20,842 nt of DNA from Leucothrix mucor. GTDB lineage: Bacteria; Pseudomonadota; Gammaproteobacteria; Thiotrichales; Thiotrichaceae. Shown here piece after piece: positions 8,253 through 15,806 of the stretch. The notes beneath the pieces were generated by a model. That model searched no databases, had not been told where the DNA came from, and was given only the letters and a program-made list of their open reading frames with translations. Where the stretch lies: assembly GCA_011322515.1 (NCBI GenBank), contig DRMS01000391.1, forward strand, positions 1 to 20,842, in the 5' to 3' direction. The translations under genes were made by a program, and so were the position numbers. Within the stretch, counting starts at the first letter, position 1, and the number at the start of each line of letters is the position of its first letter.

Positions 8253-9265
8253 AAGTGTTAGTCACAGGCGTTGCAGGTTTTATCGGTTCTGCAATTGCCG
8301 AGTCATTGCTACAGCGTGGTGACGAGGTTGTTGGTATTGATAATCTTAATGATTATTACGATGTATCACTAAAGGAAGCGCGTTTAGAGCGTATTTCACA
8401 TACGCATAATGCAGTGAATTTTACCTACATTAAGCTGGATATTGCTGACCGCTACGCAATAGAGGTATTATTTACCAATGAAAAATTTGATGCGGCTATT
8501 AATTTGGCCGCGCAAGCGGGGGTACGTTATTCATTAGAAAATCCATTGGCTTATGTGGAAAGCAATATCACAGGATTTGCTCATTTGCTAGAAGGTTGTC
8601 GTCATAATAAAGTGAAGCATTTTGTGTATGCATCATCGAGTTCGATTTATGGTTTGAATGAATCTATGCCATTTTCGGTGCATGACAATGTTGACCATCC
8701 TGTTTCATTATATGCCGCATCGAAAAAATCAGGCGAACTAATGGCACATAGTTATTCACATTTATATGGTTTACCTACCACAGGATTACGCTTTTTTACT
8801 GTGTACGGTCCTTGGAGTCGTCCTGATATGGCGATGTTGAAATTTACCCATAAGATGGTTGCTGGCGAAGAAATTGATGTTTATAACTATGGCAAACATC
8901 GCCGTGATTTCACTTATATCGATGATATTGTTGAAGGTGTTATTCGTGTTTTAGATAAGCCGCCAACAGGAAATACGGACTGGGATGGAGAAACACCTGA
9001 TCCTGCTAGTAGTCCAGCACCGTGGAAAATTTATAATATTGGTAATCAAAAGCCGATTGAATTAATGGCATATATTGAGGCGATTGAAAAACATCTTGGT
9101 ATCAAAGCAAAGTTGAATTTATTACCACTTCAACCTGGGGATGTGCCAGACACCTATGCTGATGTAGAGGATCTAATTCAAGATGTAGATTATTCTCCTT
9201 CAATGTCGTTAGATAAAGGTGTGGGGAATTTTGCGCGCTGGTATAAAGACTATTATCAGAGCTAA
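8249..9265 (+). CDS. NAD-dependent nucleotide-sugar epimerase, likely UDP-glucuronate 4-epimerase
   Basis: A 338-residue extended short-chain dehydrogenase/reductase. The NAD-binding Rossmann motif is GVAGFIGS (7-14). The catalytic set is the serine run YASSSSIYG (127-135) and Tyr155-x3-Lys159 (YAASKK). The TVYGPWSRPDMA segment (184-195) and HRRDFTYIDD (218-226) are typical of the UDP-glucuronate 4-epimerase branch (LspL/WcvA type), which makes UDP-galacturonate for capsule or lipopolysaccharide. Which sugar is used cannot be proved here. Translation starts at GTG 8249 inside the purC stop region, a 4-nt overlap. No other polysaccharide gene is nearby, so its link to purC is probably co-expression only. 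Confidence 0.88.
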   Translation: MKVLVTGVAGFIGSAIAESLLQRGDEVVGIDNLNDYYDVSLKEARLERISHTHNAVNFTYIKLDIADRYAIEVLFTNEKFDAAINLAAQAGVRYSLENPLAYVESNITGFAHLLEGCRHNKVKHFVYASSSSIYGLNESMPFSVHDNVDHPVSLYAASKKSGELMAHSYSHLYGLPTTGLRFFTVYGPWSRPDMAMLKFTHKMVAGEEIDVYNYGKHRRDFTYIDDIVEGVIRVLDKPPTGNTDWDGETPDPASSPAPWKIYNIGNQKPIELMAYIEAIEKHLGIKAKLNLLPLQPGDVPDTYADVEDLIQDVDYSPSMSLDKGVGNFARWYKDYYQS

Positions 9266-9475
9266 CCTAAGGAACTCTAAAGAAATTAAGTTACCCTCTT
9301 GATTGCCCTTTTATCCCTGATTGAATGATCTCAATCGTTGCGTAGAATATCTATGCGCCTCTTGAGAGGCTCCAATCAGGAATTGCCATGCCCCTTGGGT
9401 ACAAAAAAACAGCGCAATATAGGTAAATTCATTACTTGGAACTTCCTAACTTAATTTCTTTAAACTTCCTAACTA
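9266..9475. mobile_element. palindromic MITE-like element, copy C, filling the epimerase-gspC gap
   Basis: It begins directly after the epimerase stop codon. The left arm, with TAAAGAAATTAAGTTA at 9279-9294, is exactly inverted at 9448-9463 (TAACTTAATTTCTTTA); including flanks about 23 of 28 bases match. Further in, GTTACCC/GGGTAC and CTGATTG/CAATCAG pair. At the centre is GCGTAGAATATCTATGC, flanked by TCTCAA/TTGAGA. The centre is homologous, in inverted orientation, to the elements at 11722 and 20686, and in the same orientation to the one at 17201. The arms are not related. The right end carries AACTTCCTAACT twice (9440-9451, 9463-9474), and the element stops 14 nt before the gspC ATG. Confidence 0.75.
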
Positions 9476-9489
9476 TAAACTATAATAAA

Positions 9490-10542
9490 ATGACACTTAC
9501 CCAAAATTACCCACAACTTAAAAAATTACCGCAATGGCTTACTGTCTTATTAGTTGCTTTACTTGGTTTCGCTTTGGCTAAATTGCTTTGGATGTTTTTA
9601 ACACCTGAAGAAAAAGTGGTAACACGGGCGGTATCGACGCAAAGTAGTACAATTGCCAAACCCAAAAAAAAGCAAAATTATGGCAAGATTATTGCGGGAC
9701 AGCACTTGTTTGGCGTTGTTAAAAAGAAGGTGGTAAAGGCAAAACCCAAGCCTAAGAAAAAAGTTGTTAAAGCACCACCTAAGCCACCTGCTGTTGTTAT
9801 ACCCAAAATTACAGTAAAGTTATTTGGGATTATGTCTTATAGCAGTCAAACCTCAGGGTATGCCTTATTATCTTTTAATGGTCAGCCGCAAAAAGTTTAT
9901 TCTCTTGGCGAAAGCCTTGAGAAAAAAGATAAAAAGAACAAAGACAAGAAGAAGAAAATATTTATTAGCGAAATAACCGCTGAAAAAGTGATTGTTAATA
10001 ATCATGGCAAGTTTGAAGAATTTCTTCTATCAAAGTATAGCAAATTGAGCGGGGGCAATAACCAGCCTACTAGGACAGATGTGTTAGTGGCAGGGCCAGG
10101 AGGATTCAAGCCTAGTATTGCGCCTCCTGGTTATAATAAGAAAAGAATGAAATCTCCGCCTAAAGCGAAGCCGAAGCCGAAACCAAGTCCTGTTCCCCCC
10201 AAAAGCACACCAAATAGTGATGAATTTTCGGTAAAAAACATGTCTAAATTCCGCGAGGAAATGATGGCAGACCCTTCAAAATTAATGGAGATTGCCAATG
10301 CACAACCCTATACGAAAGACGGTAAATTAATTGGTTTCCGCGTTCGAGCAGGGAAACGTCGCCGTGTATTTCGCCAGCTTGGTTTGCGTAATGGGGATAT
10401 TGTAAAAGAAGTAAACGGAATAGTAATCGACAGCTCTGAAAAAGGCATCATGTTAATGAGCGAGCTTTCAGGCGCTAGTGATTTAAGCATAACTGTATTG
10501 CGTGGAAAACGTGAACTTCACTTGCCTACCTTGCATTTTTAA
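9490..10542 (+). CDS. gspC: type II secretion system inner-membrane protein GspC
   Basis: GspC links the inner-membrane assembly platform of the type II secretion system to the GspD secretin. Counted from the ATG at 9490 (350 residues), it has a short cytoplasmic start, one membrane span (about 17-38), and a Lys/Pro-rich periplasmic linker around a homology region that includes AGQHLFGVV and KLFGIMSYSSQTSGYALLSF. After a Pro/Lys-rich spacer a C-terminal PDZ domain follows (FRQLGLRNGDIVKEVNGI). An unusual Lys/Asp run (KKDKKNKDKKKK) sits inside the homology region. A TTG 54 nt upstream (9436) keeps the frame open but lies within the palindromic element, so 9490 is preferred. TATAAT at 9481-9486 is so close to the ATG that it would give an almost leaderless mRNA if used. 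No other gsp gene is present; split gsp loci are known, for example in Legionella. Confidence 0.85.
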   Translation: MTLTQNYPQLKKLPQWLTVLLVALLGFALAKLLWMFLTPEEKVVTRAVSTQSSTIAKPKKKQNYGKIIAGQHLFGVVKKKVVKAKPKPKKKVVKAPPKPPAVVIPKITVKLFGIMSYSSQTSGYALLSFNGQPQKVYSLGESLEKKDKKNKDKKKKIFISEITAEKVIVNNHGKFEEFLLSKYSKLSGGNNQPTRTDVLVAGPGGFKPSIAPPGYNKKRMKSPPKAKPKPKPSPVPPKSTPNSDEFSVKNMSKFREEMMADPSKLMEIANAQPYTKDGKLIGFRVRAGKRRRVFRQLGLRNGDIVKEVNGIVIDSSEKGIMLMSELSGASDLSITVLRGKRELHLPTLHF

Positions 10543-11548
10543 CCTAGTTCTATTTTTCGCATTACTAAGTGCTTGTAATAAAGTAGAGGGTGATTTTGAA
10601 TACGTTCAGTTGCAAGGAAAAACAATGGGGACGCAATATCATATTCGCCTTCCTGTAACATCTTCTATTAATGATGCCCCTCGCTGGAAACAACTCCAAT
10701 ATGATATTGATGCACTTTTATTAGCAATCAATAAAGAAATGTCGCCCTATATTGAAGACTCCAGCATCTCCCGCTTTAACCAAGCAAAAAATACCAACTG
10801 GTTTCCTATTTCTAGGGAGTTTCTAAGTGTTATCAATACTGCACAATCTGTGAGTCTAGACTCACAAGGTGCATTTGATATAACCGTTATGCCCTTGGTA
10901 AATTTATGGGGCTTTGGCACACTAAATAAAACCTCCATCCCATCTCAGCAACAGATTGAGTACAGTCTAAATCAAATAGGCTATCAGTCATTACAAACCC
11001 GCCAACAACCTGCTGCTATTCGTAAACAAAAGCCTGAATTAAGCATTGATTTATCTGCTATAGCCAAAGGGTATGCAGTTGATGCGATTGGAATATTGCT
11101 AGAAAAGCGTGGAATCAAGCGCTACCTAGTTGAGATTGGCGGTGAAATACGTGTACGCGGTAAAAACAAACAGAATCAAGCATGGCGTATCGCAATAGAA
11201 AAACCAACGACATTAGCGCGTTCAGTGCAGCAGGGAGTGTTATTAAAGGATGGGGCAATTGCTACATCAGGTGATTATCGCAATTATTATGAAAAAGAGG
11301 GTAAACGCTATTCACATACCATTAATCCTAAAACAGGTTATCCAATTACACATAAACTAGCATCGGTTACGGTACTGAATAAATCTGCCATGGTGGCCGA
11401 TGCACAAGCAACAGCAATTATGGTGCTGGGTGAAAAACAAGGAAAGGTGTATGCACTACAACAAGGCTTGATGGTGTATATGATTATTCGGAGTGAAAAG
11501 GGCTTTTCTGTTTGGCATAATCTGCATCATGATATTTTAATGCCATAA
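10502..11548 (+). CDS. apbE: FAD:protein FMN transferase, ApbE lipoprotein
   Basis: ApbE transfers FMN from FAD onto Thr/Ser of target proteins, typically Nqr or Rnf redox subunits, at the periplasmic face. The N-terminus is a lipoprotein signal ending in lipobox LSAC with Cys25, followed by KTMGTQYHIRL. Further motifs are GAFDITVMPLVNLWGFG, the flavin-binding IDLSAIAKGYAVD, LVEIGGEIRVRGKN, DGAIATSGDYRNYY, HTINPKTGYP and the metal-site region MVADAQATAIMVLG. About 348 residues is normal. The first GTG (10502) lies 41 nt inside gspC; GTG 10511 is an equally possible start, and no ATG exists before the signal peptide. The overlap implies co-transcription with gspC, although the functions are unrelated. 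RibF, maker of FAD, is convergent next door. Confidence 0.93.
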   Translation: MENVNFTCLPCIFNLVLFFALLSACNKVEGDFEYVQLQGKTMGTQYHIRLPVTSSINDAPRWKQLQYDIDALLLAINKEMSPYIEDSSISRFNQAKNTNWFPISREFLSVINTAQSVSLDSQGAFDITVMPLVNLWGFGTLNKTSIPSQQQIEYSLNQIGYQSLQTRQQPAAIRKQKPELSIDLSAIAKGYAVDAIGILLEKRGIKRYLVEIGGEIRVRGKNKQNQAWRIAIEKPTTLARSVQQGVLLKDGAIATSGDYRNYYEKEGKRYSHTINPKTGYPITHKLASVTVLNKSAMVADAQATAIMVLGEKQGKVYALQQGLMVYMIIRSEKGFSVWHNLHHDILMP

Positions 11549-11560
11549 ATAAATCTCAAG

Positions 11561-11722
11561 TTAAGTACCCGCGCAAAATTAATCTAACAATTTAGCCCCT
11601 GTTTTCTGATCTTCTTCGTTATTGCTTTGGTCACATAGCCCACTATGCTCTCGTCGCAATGCCTTGAATATCAAAAAACAGGAAACTAAATTTTGTTAAA
11701 TTAATTTTGTTTGGGTACTTAA
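11561..11722. mobile_element. 162-bp palindromic element E (TTAAGTACCC ends)
   Basis: The ends TTAAGTACCC and GGGTACTTAA are exact inverted copies. The arms AAAATTAATCTAACAATTTAG and, inverted, AAAATTAATTTAACAAAATTTAG continue the match for about 45 bases, through CCTGTTTTCTGAT/ATCAAAAAACAGG. The centre has nested pairs ATTGC/GCAAT and CATAG/CTATG around a CCCA loop. The TTAA at each end could be a target duplication or part of the repeat. No coding capacity. It starts 12 nt after the apbE stop and directly abuts the next element, so it can fold as a terminator for apbE. Confidence 0.75.
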
Positions 11723-11888
11723 GGAACGTGCACGGAATAACTTCCCGAAGTTCTAACGCAGAATTTTTATTTCAGATTGGATGAACTCATGAGACGCATA
11801 GTCACTCTACGCAACGAATGAGATCATCCCAAGCTGGGATAAAAAGACAAGTTAGAAATCGGGAAGTAGTTTCGTGCCCGTTCCTAAG
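11722..11888. mobile_element. palindromic MITE-like element, copy A, abutting ribF stop
   Basis: The left end AAGGAACGTGCACGGAAT and the inverted right end TAGGAACGGGCACGAAAC match, and TTCCCGA.GTTCTAAC continues the arms. The interior TTTTTATTTCAGATTGGATGA pairs with TCATCCCAAGCTGGGATAAA across a central GCATAG..CTACGC hairpin. About 95% identical, judged by direct comparison over roughly 150 bases, to the copy at 20686. The right end reaches the base before the ribF stop codon. With element E it separates the convergent apbE and ribF and could terminate transcription from both sides. Confidence 0.85.
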
Positions 11889-12827
11889 TTACTCCTTATA
11901 ATATTGCCGAGCAATCTCAGCATCCCGATCAATTTGTTGTTTCATAATCTCAAAACTATCAAATTTTTCCTCTGGGCGTAAAAACTTATCCAGTTGCACA
12001 CAAATAGTCTGCCCATAGGCATTGTCATTATAATCAAATAGGTAGGTTTCAAGACGTACTTCTTGCCCATTAACAGTAGGGTTTGTGCCCAAACTGGCAA
12101 CGCCTGTGAGTGGTGTATCAGCTAAACCCTTTACTCTCACTGCATAAACGCCGTGTACAGGAGCAATATTATTCGGTAATAGTAAATTTAATGTGGGATA
12201 ACCAATGGTTCTACCGAGCTTTTGACCATGCCGTACTCGGCCTGATAATTGATAGGATTGACCTAATAATTTATTACCAACCTTGATATTTCCAGCCGCT
12301 AAATGTTGCCGAATCAGTGTGCTACTAATGCGTTCATCCTTGTTGTAGTGACAAGTTGGGGTATCGCACACCTGCATTCCCGCAGTTTCCCCCATTGATT
12401 GTAATAATTGGAAGTCTCCAGTTCGTTGTTTTCCAAAGCGAAAATCATCTCCCACTACTAAATAGCGCACATTGAGTTGATCTAATAAAAATTGTTGTAC
12501 AAAGTCCTCAGCCGCCATATTTGCCAACACGTTATTAAAGCGCAGATTCATATAGTAATCCACGCCAAGCTGATTTAATAAGCGCACCTTATCACGCAGA
12601 GGATAAATACGTGTTGGTGGTGTCGGCATAAAAAATTCAGCAGGTAATGGCTCAAAGCTGATAATGGTACTAGGTAAATTTAATTCGTTTGATTTCTTCG
12701 CAAGATCAGCGAGTAATTTTTGATGCCCAAGATGCAAACCGTCAAAATTACCAATACTTGCCACGCAACCACCAGCAAATTCATTAGCATATTGCTTGTG
12801 ATTAATCAGCCCACGAATTAATTTCAT
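11889..12827 (-). CDS. ribF: bifunctional riboflavin kinase / FAD synthetase
   Basis: Phosphorylates riboflavin to FMN and adenylates FMN to FAD, in the cytoplasm. The N-terminal nucleotidyltransferase has SIGNFDGLHLGH (24-35), GDDFRFGKQRTG (126-137) and ISSTLIRQHL (168-176). The C-terminal kinase (about 185-310) has GRVRHGQKLGRTIGYPTLN (196-214), HGVYAVRV, SLGTNPTVNG and ETYLFDYN. At 312 residues it is full length. The start ATG shares one base with the trmL stop (TAATG), so translation is probably coupled. Its stop codon abuts a palindromic element. FAD made here is the substrate of the neighbouring ApbE. Confidence 0.96.
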   Translation of the reverse strand: MKLIRGLINHKQYANEFAGGCVASIGNFDGLHLGHQKLLADLAKKSNELNLPSTIISFEPLPAEFFMPTPPTRIYPLRDKVRLLNQLGVDYYMNLRFNNVLANMAAEDFVQQFLLDQLNVRYLVVGDDFRFGKQRTGDFQLLQSMGETAGMQVCDTPTCHYNKDERISSTLIRQHLAAGNIKVGNKLLGQSYQLSGRVRHGQKLGRTIGYPTLNLLLPNNIAPVHGVYAVRVKGLADTPLTGVASLGTNPTVNGQEVRLETYLFDYNDNAYGQTICVQLDKFLRPEEKFDSFEIMKQQIDRDAEIARQYYKE

Positions 12828-13291
12828 TATTGCAGCCCCTTAAAATTATTCTGCCTCAATGCTTCATAGACCATAATAGCAACGGTATTGGATAAATTTA
12901 AGCTGCGACGATCAGGCATCATCGGGATTCTGAGTCGATGTTGATTATCTAATGATTGCAAAATATCATCAGGCAAACCGCGTGTTTCAGGTCCAAAGAG
13001 GAGAATATCATTAGGTTCAAACTGTGCCTCAGCATGGGCGATACTTCCTTTTGTGGTTAATGCATAAATCGTTGCATCTCCCACGCTGTCTAAAAACGCT
13101 GGAAAGTTTTGGTGCTCCTTAACAACGGCCAAATCACGATAATCCATACCTGCACGGCGCAATTTCTTTTCATCAAGATCAAAGCCAAGTGGATGAATGA
13201 GATGCAATATACACCCTGTATTAGCGCAAATGCGCATAATATTGCCCGTATTGGGAGGAATTTCGGGTTCAAACAGTGCAATTTGGAACAT
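12827..13291 (-). CDS. trmL: tRNA (cytidine(34)-2'-O)-methyltransferase TrmL
   Basis: SPOUT-class methyltransferase that 2'-O-methylates the wobble base of leucine tRNAs. At 154 residues it is the minimal TrmL/YibK form without an extra RNA-binding domain. Motif 1 lies around PNTGNIMRICANTG (13-26), motif 2 is LLFGPETRGLP (97-107), and motif 3 is IPMMPDRRSLNLSNTVAI (122-139); together they make the trefoil-knot S-adenosylmethionine site. First gene of a pair with ribF (1-nt overlap). The short leader region (13292-13446) is shared with the divergent tRNA-Phe promoter. Confidence 0.95.
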   Translation of the reverse strand: MFQIALFEPEIPPNTGNIMRICANTGCILHLIHPLGFDLDEKKLRRAGMDYRDLAVVKEHQNFPAFLDSVGDATIYALTTKGSIAHAEAQFEPNDILLFGPETRGLPDDILQSLDNQHRLRIPMMPDRRSLNLSNTVAIMVYEALRQNNFKGLQ

Positions 13292-13403
13292 AGTAATTAT
13301 GGGGGAAAGTAGGAGAAGGTTGGACTATACCTTAGACAACTAAGGGCATGAAGCAAGCTTTTTTCTTAATATAAAATTAATCAGAAAATATTAGGACAAG
13401 TAC

Positions 13404-13432
13404 TTGACAATAACTACAAAAAACGATTTAAT
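13404..13432 (+). promoter_or_regulatory. sigma-70 promoter of tRNA-Phe
   Basis: A perfect -35 box TTGACA (13404-13409) is followed, after exactly 17 bp, by TTTAAT (13427-13432). Transcription would start near 13439, a few bases before the tRNA. The GC-rich GCGCCC after the -10 box is the discriminator type seen at stringently controlled stable-RNA promoters; that regulatory reading is inference. Confidence 0.8.
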
Positions 13433-13446
13433 GCGCCCTCGCTCGC

Positions 13447-13522
13447 GGCCCGATAGCTCAGTCGGTAGAGCAGAGGATTGAAAATCCTCGTGTCGGTGGT
13501 TCGATTCCACCTCGGGCCACCA
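13447..13522 (+). tRNA. tRNA-Phe (anticodon GAA)
   Basis: A full cloverleaf of 76 nt. The acceptor stem is GGCCCGA/TCGGGCC, the D arm GCTC..GAGC, the anticodon stem GAGGA/TCCTC around the loop TTGAAAA with GAA at 13480-13482, and the T arm GGTGG/CCACC around TTCGATT. CCA is encoded at 13520-13522. Very close to the enterobacterial tRNA-Phe. It stands alone, and no duplicated 3' end (attachment site) is visible downstream in the window. Confidence 0.97.
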
Positions 13523-13623
13523 TAGCGAACTATCAGGACACCAATTTTTACCTTAAATCCCTTCTACATCAGCGTTTCAGCTAAATAATTCATATCTCAG
13601 TATCAAATAAAAAAGCGGATATA

Positions 13624-13638
13624 TTAAGTTGGTAGCCC
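13624..13638 (-). repeat. solo 15-bp MITE end
   Basis: TTAAGTTGGTAGCCC is an exact inverted copy of the terminal GGGCTACCAACTTAA seen at 19246, and differs by one base from the left end at 7137. No partner end is visible within 200 nt. The rest of the tRNA to 13705 gap shows no gene. Confidence 0.5.
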
Positions 13639-13704
13639 TTTTTTACCCTAAAAGAAGTGCAAGGTTTATCTTATCATCTCGCTAATACCGTTAGGCGAAG
13701 CGGA

Positions 13705-14808
13705 TTATTCATCAAATGTACTTTCACTAGCATCTTTTTGAAAATAATAATCATACGATTTCTGCATAGTGCTAGTAAATTTCCAAGCATCATTATAAGA
13801 AAGTCCGCTATTTTCAGGAATAATCACTTTCACGTATAAGTCTGTGCCATGCTTTTTTTTCAGTTTTGTGAGCTGATGCTCTAACTGCTGACGCGAAACA
13901 TTTTTATACTCACCTTCTGGGTTGAGACGCAAACGATAAACCCCATGCCCTCTGCGTTTAGTATAGGTAACCGCAACCACATATTTCCCTTTTGAGGAGC
14001 GCGCTGGGCGTAGTAGCTTTTGATATTTTTCATCGAGCGAATCTAACTCCCCCTGCAAGCTTAATAATTGGGTTTCATCTGTTTGACGTTGTTTTTTTAG
14101 CACGTCAAATGCACTTGTTTGTTGTTTTAATTGTTGTTGCAGTGTGCTGTATTGCGTTGAGTTTTCTTTCAATGAATTTTGCAATGTTTCTACCTGTCCT
14201 TGTAAATCACTGGCTTTTTCTTCATTTTGTTTATCTTGCTGTTGCAATAGAACAAGCTGTTTCATTTGCATTGCTACCTTTTTTTGCGCTATTTGAAGTT
14301 CTTTTTCTTGTGCTTGCTGCTGATTATTTAACTTACTAAGTTGTGCATTTTTTTGTGCTAACTGTTGTTGGAACTTTGCTTCCATTTGCGCTAAAAATGC
14401 CGTTTTTTCTTCTAATTGTTTTTCTTTTTGCGCTGAGATGGCATTTAATTCTTTTATTATTTGCTCACGCTTCAATAATTGTTGCTGGTTATTTTCCGCT
14501 ACTTTTGTTGCATCAACAAGCTGCTTACTCACAAAGGCGAACTGTTGTTTTAGGCGTAATAAACGCTCTTCCAAACTGCTATTTTCTACCTGCGTATCTT
14601 CTGCAATTGAGGAGGCGAGTTGCTGCGCTTGCGTACTTTTTTTTAAGTTTTCAAGTAATTGATAATTATTTAAAATAACCGAAACGGCAACTAGTAGAAA
14701 GATCATTACAATCACCATCATAATATCCGTAAAAGAGGGCCAAAAGCTTTCTTCACCAACATTATGATTTTCAAAGCTACTGTTAGCGTCAGGAAAACCA
14801 AAACTCAT
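13705..14808 (-). CDS. ExbD/MotB-like protein with long coiled coil (channel partner)
   Basis: A 367-residue protein. A short cytoplasmic start leads into one membrane span (about 26-46) beginning FWPSFTDIMMVIVMIFLL, with Asp28 at the place of the ion-carrying aspartate of MotB, ExbD and TolR. Residues about 50-260 are an extended Gln/Lys/Glu-rich coiled coil. The last 100 residues (from RPARSSKGKYVVAV at 267) form a compact domain with a GVYRLRLNPEG strand, a VSRQQLEHQLTKLKKK helix and LYVKVIIPENSGLSYNDAW. This order resembles the small ExbD/TolR periplasmic domain, not an OmpA-type peptidoglycan-binding domain. It overlaps the upstream channel gene by 4 nt (ATGA), so the two are coupled. 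No named system recognised; the energised-motor role is inference. Confidence 0.72.
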   Translation of the reverse strand: MSFGFPDANSSFENHNVGEESFWPSFTDIMMVIVMIFLLVAVSVILNNYQLLENLKKSTQAQQLASSIAEDTQVENSSLEERLLRLKQQFAFVSKQLVDATKVAENNQQQLLKREQIIKELNAISAQKEKQLEEKTAFLAQMEAKFQQQLAQKNAQLSKLNNQQQAQEKELQIAQKKVAMQMKQLVLLQQQDKQNEEKASDLQGQVETLQNSLKENSTQYSTLQQQLKQQTSAFDVLKKQRQTDETQLLSLQGELDSLDEKYQKLLRPARSSKGKYVVAVTYTKRRGHGVYRLRLNPEGEYKNVSRQQLEHQLTKLKKKHGTDLYVKVIIPENSGLSYNDAWKFTSTMQKSYDYYFQKDASESTFDE

Positions 14809-15806
14809 GATGCTAAACCTCTAGTAAAGATGCGTGTGCTAGGCTTTTCTCTTGGTTTATCAATAGGCTCAATATCTGCAATAGTTTCTTTAGGATGGGT
14901 ATCAGCATCAGATAAGCGAAAACCTTCACGCAAAACACTCAGCACTTCATTCAACCCCGCTTTATCAACATCTTTATGTAATGCTTTAGTTGCCATTTGT
15001 AGCTGGTCGGCGGCCGCTATAAATTTCCCCTCAGCCTCAGTGATACGCTCTGCAGTCTTATTCAGAGAAAGTGTTAAGTTAGCAACATGGCGGATTAAGG
15101 ATTCTTCTGAATGACTGATTTTAGGTAGCATATAAAGCGTGGTTGCATCTTCAATACCACTTAATAATTGCACTCGTGAATCATTTAAACGCAAGTAAAA
15201 ATAGGCATAGATAATGAAACAAACAATTGCAGTCATGGTGGTACTAAGCGCCGAAGACATACCGCCAATAACTACTCCCATTTCTTTGCTACCTTCTGGA
15301 GAACCCAGCAATGAAGATGCGCCGACGAGCGCAAAGGAAAGTGATACTACCGTTCCGAATACACCTGTTAAAATCAAAATACTATGAATAAAGCGTATCA
15401 GAGTTAGGCGAGAGCTTTCATTGGCATTAAGTGTTGCTGCCAATGCTGCCTGATTGACCGTAGAACCTTGTTGATTAATCCAGTGGATATACTCATAGCG
15501 CTTTACAGATAATGCATTAGAAGACAGACGCACAACGGGATCAGCGGCATTTTCTTGTAAATAACCAATAAGGCGACGTAAGGTTTGATACTCATTAACA
15601 TAGCGTAGCAAGACAATCACCATACGCAACATGCCAAGCAAAAAAAGCACTATCACTATCCCATTTAGGATAAAACCAATAAAACTAATGTCACCCGAAG
15701 TATAGAGCGTGGCAAATTGGCTTTTAAAAACAAATAATAATGCTGCTATTGCGATTAATAAAAATACAATTTGAAACAAGGTATTACGCGCACTATTTTT
15801 ATTCAT
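14805..15806 (-). CDS. MotA/TolQ/ExbB-family proton-channel protein
   Basis: A 333-residue protein with four predicted membrane segments (about 11-27, 43-67, 138-161, 177-204) and a cytoplasmic loop of about 70 residues between spans 2 and 3, as in MotA. The MotA_ExbB signature is in spans 3-4: LTGVFGTVVSLSFAL (146-160) and GGMSSALSTTMTAIVCFI (181-198). A cytoplasmic helical tail (231-300) and a Pro/Glu/Lys-rich disordered end follow. The tail is far shorter than that of ZorA. It is translationally coupled to the coiled-coil partner by a 4-nt overlap; together they would form a five-to-two-type ion-driven complex as in ExbBD and MotAB (family knowledge). No TonB, TolA, flagellar or Zorya gene is adjacent. 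Confidence 0.8.
   Translation of the reverse strand: MNKNSARNTLFQIVFLLIAIAALLFVFKSQFATLYTSGDISFIGFILNGIVIVLFLLGMLRMVIVLLRYVNEYQTLRRLIGYLQENAADPVVRLSSNALSVKRYEYIHWINQQGSTVNQAALAATLNANESSRLTLIRFIHSILILTGVFGTVVSLSFALVGASSLLGSPEGSKEMGVVIGGMSSALSTTMTAIVCFIIYAYFYLRLNDSRVQLLSGIEDATTLYMLPKISHSEESLIRHVANLTLSLNKTAERITEAEGKFIAAADQLQMATKALHKDVDKAGLNEVLSVLREGFRLSDADTHPKETIADIEPIDKPREKPSTRIFTRGLAS

Noticed and set aside
9436..9489. TTG start extending gspC upstream
   Set aside because: The extension lies within the inverted arm of a palindromic element; the ATG at 9490 fits GspC topology.
13447..13638. tRNA-Phe as an integration site of a genomic island
   Set aside because: No integrase and no repeated copy of the tRNA 3' end in the window; the flanking genes look ordinary.
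13992..14678. Plus-strand ORFs opposite the coiled-coil gene
   Set aside because: Shadow frames caused by the repetitive Gln/Lys codons of the real minus-strand gene; hydrophobic, low-complexity translations.
13705..15806. Zorya-type anti-phage system (ZorA/ZorB)
   Set aside because: The membrane cores are similar, but the channel protein lacks the very long ZorA tail, the partner lacks a peptidoglycan-binding domain, and no zorC, zorD or zorE gene is adjacent.
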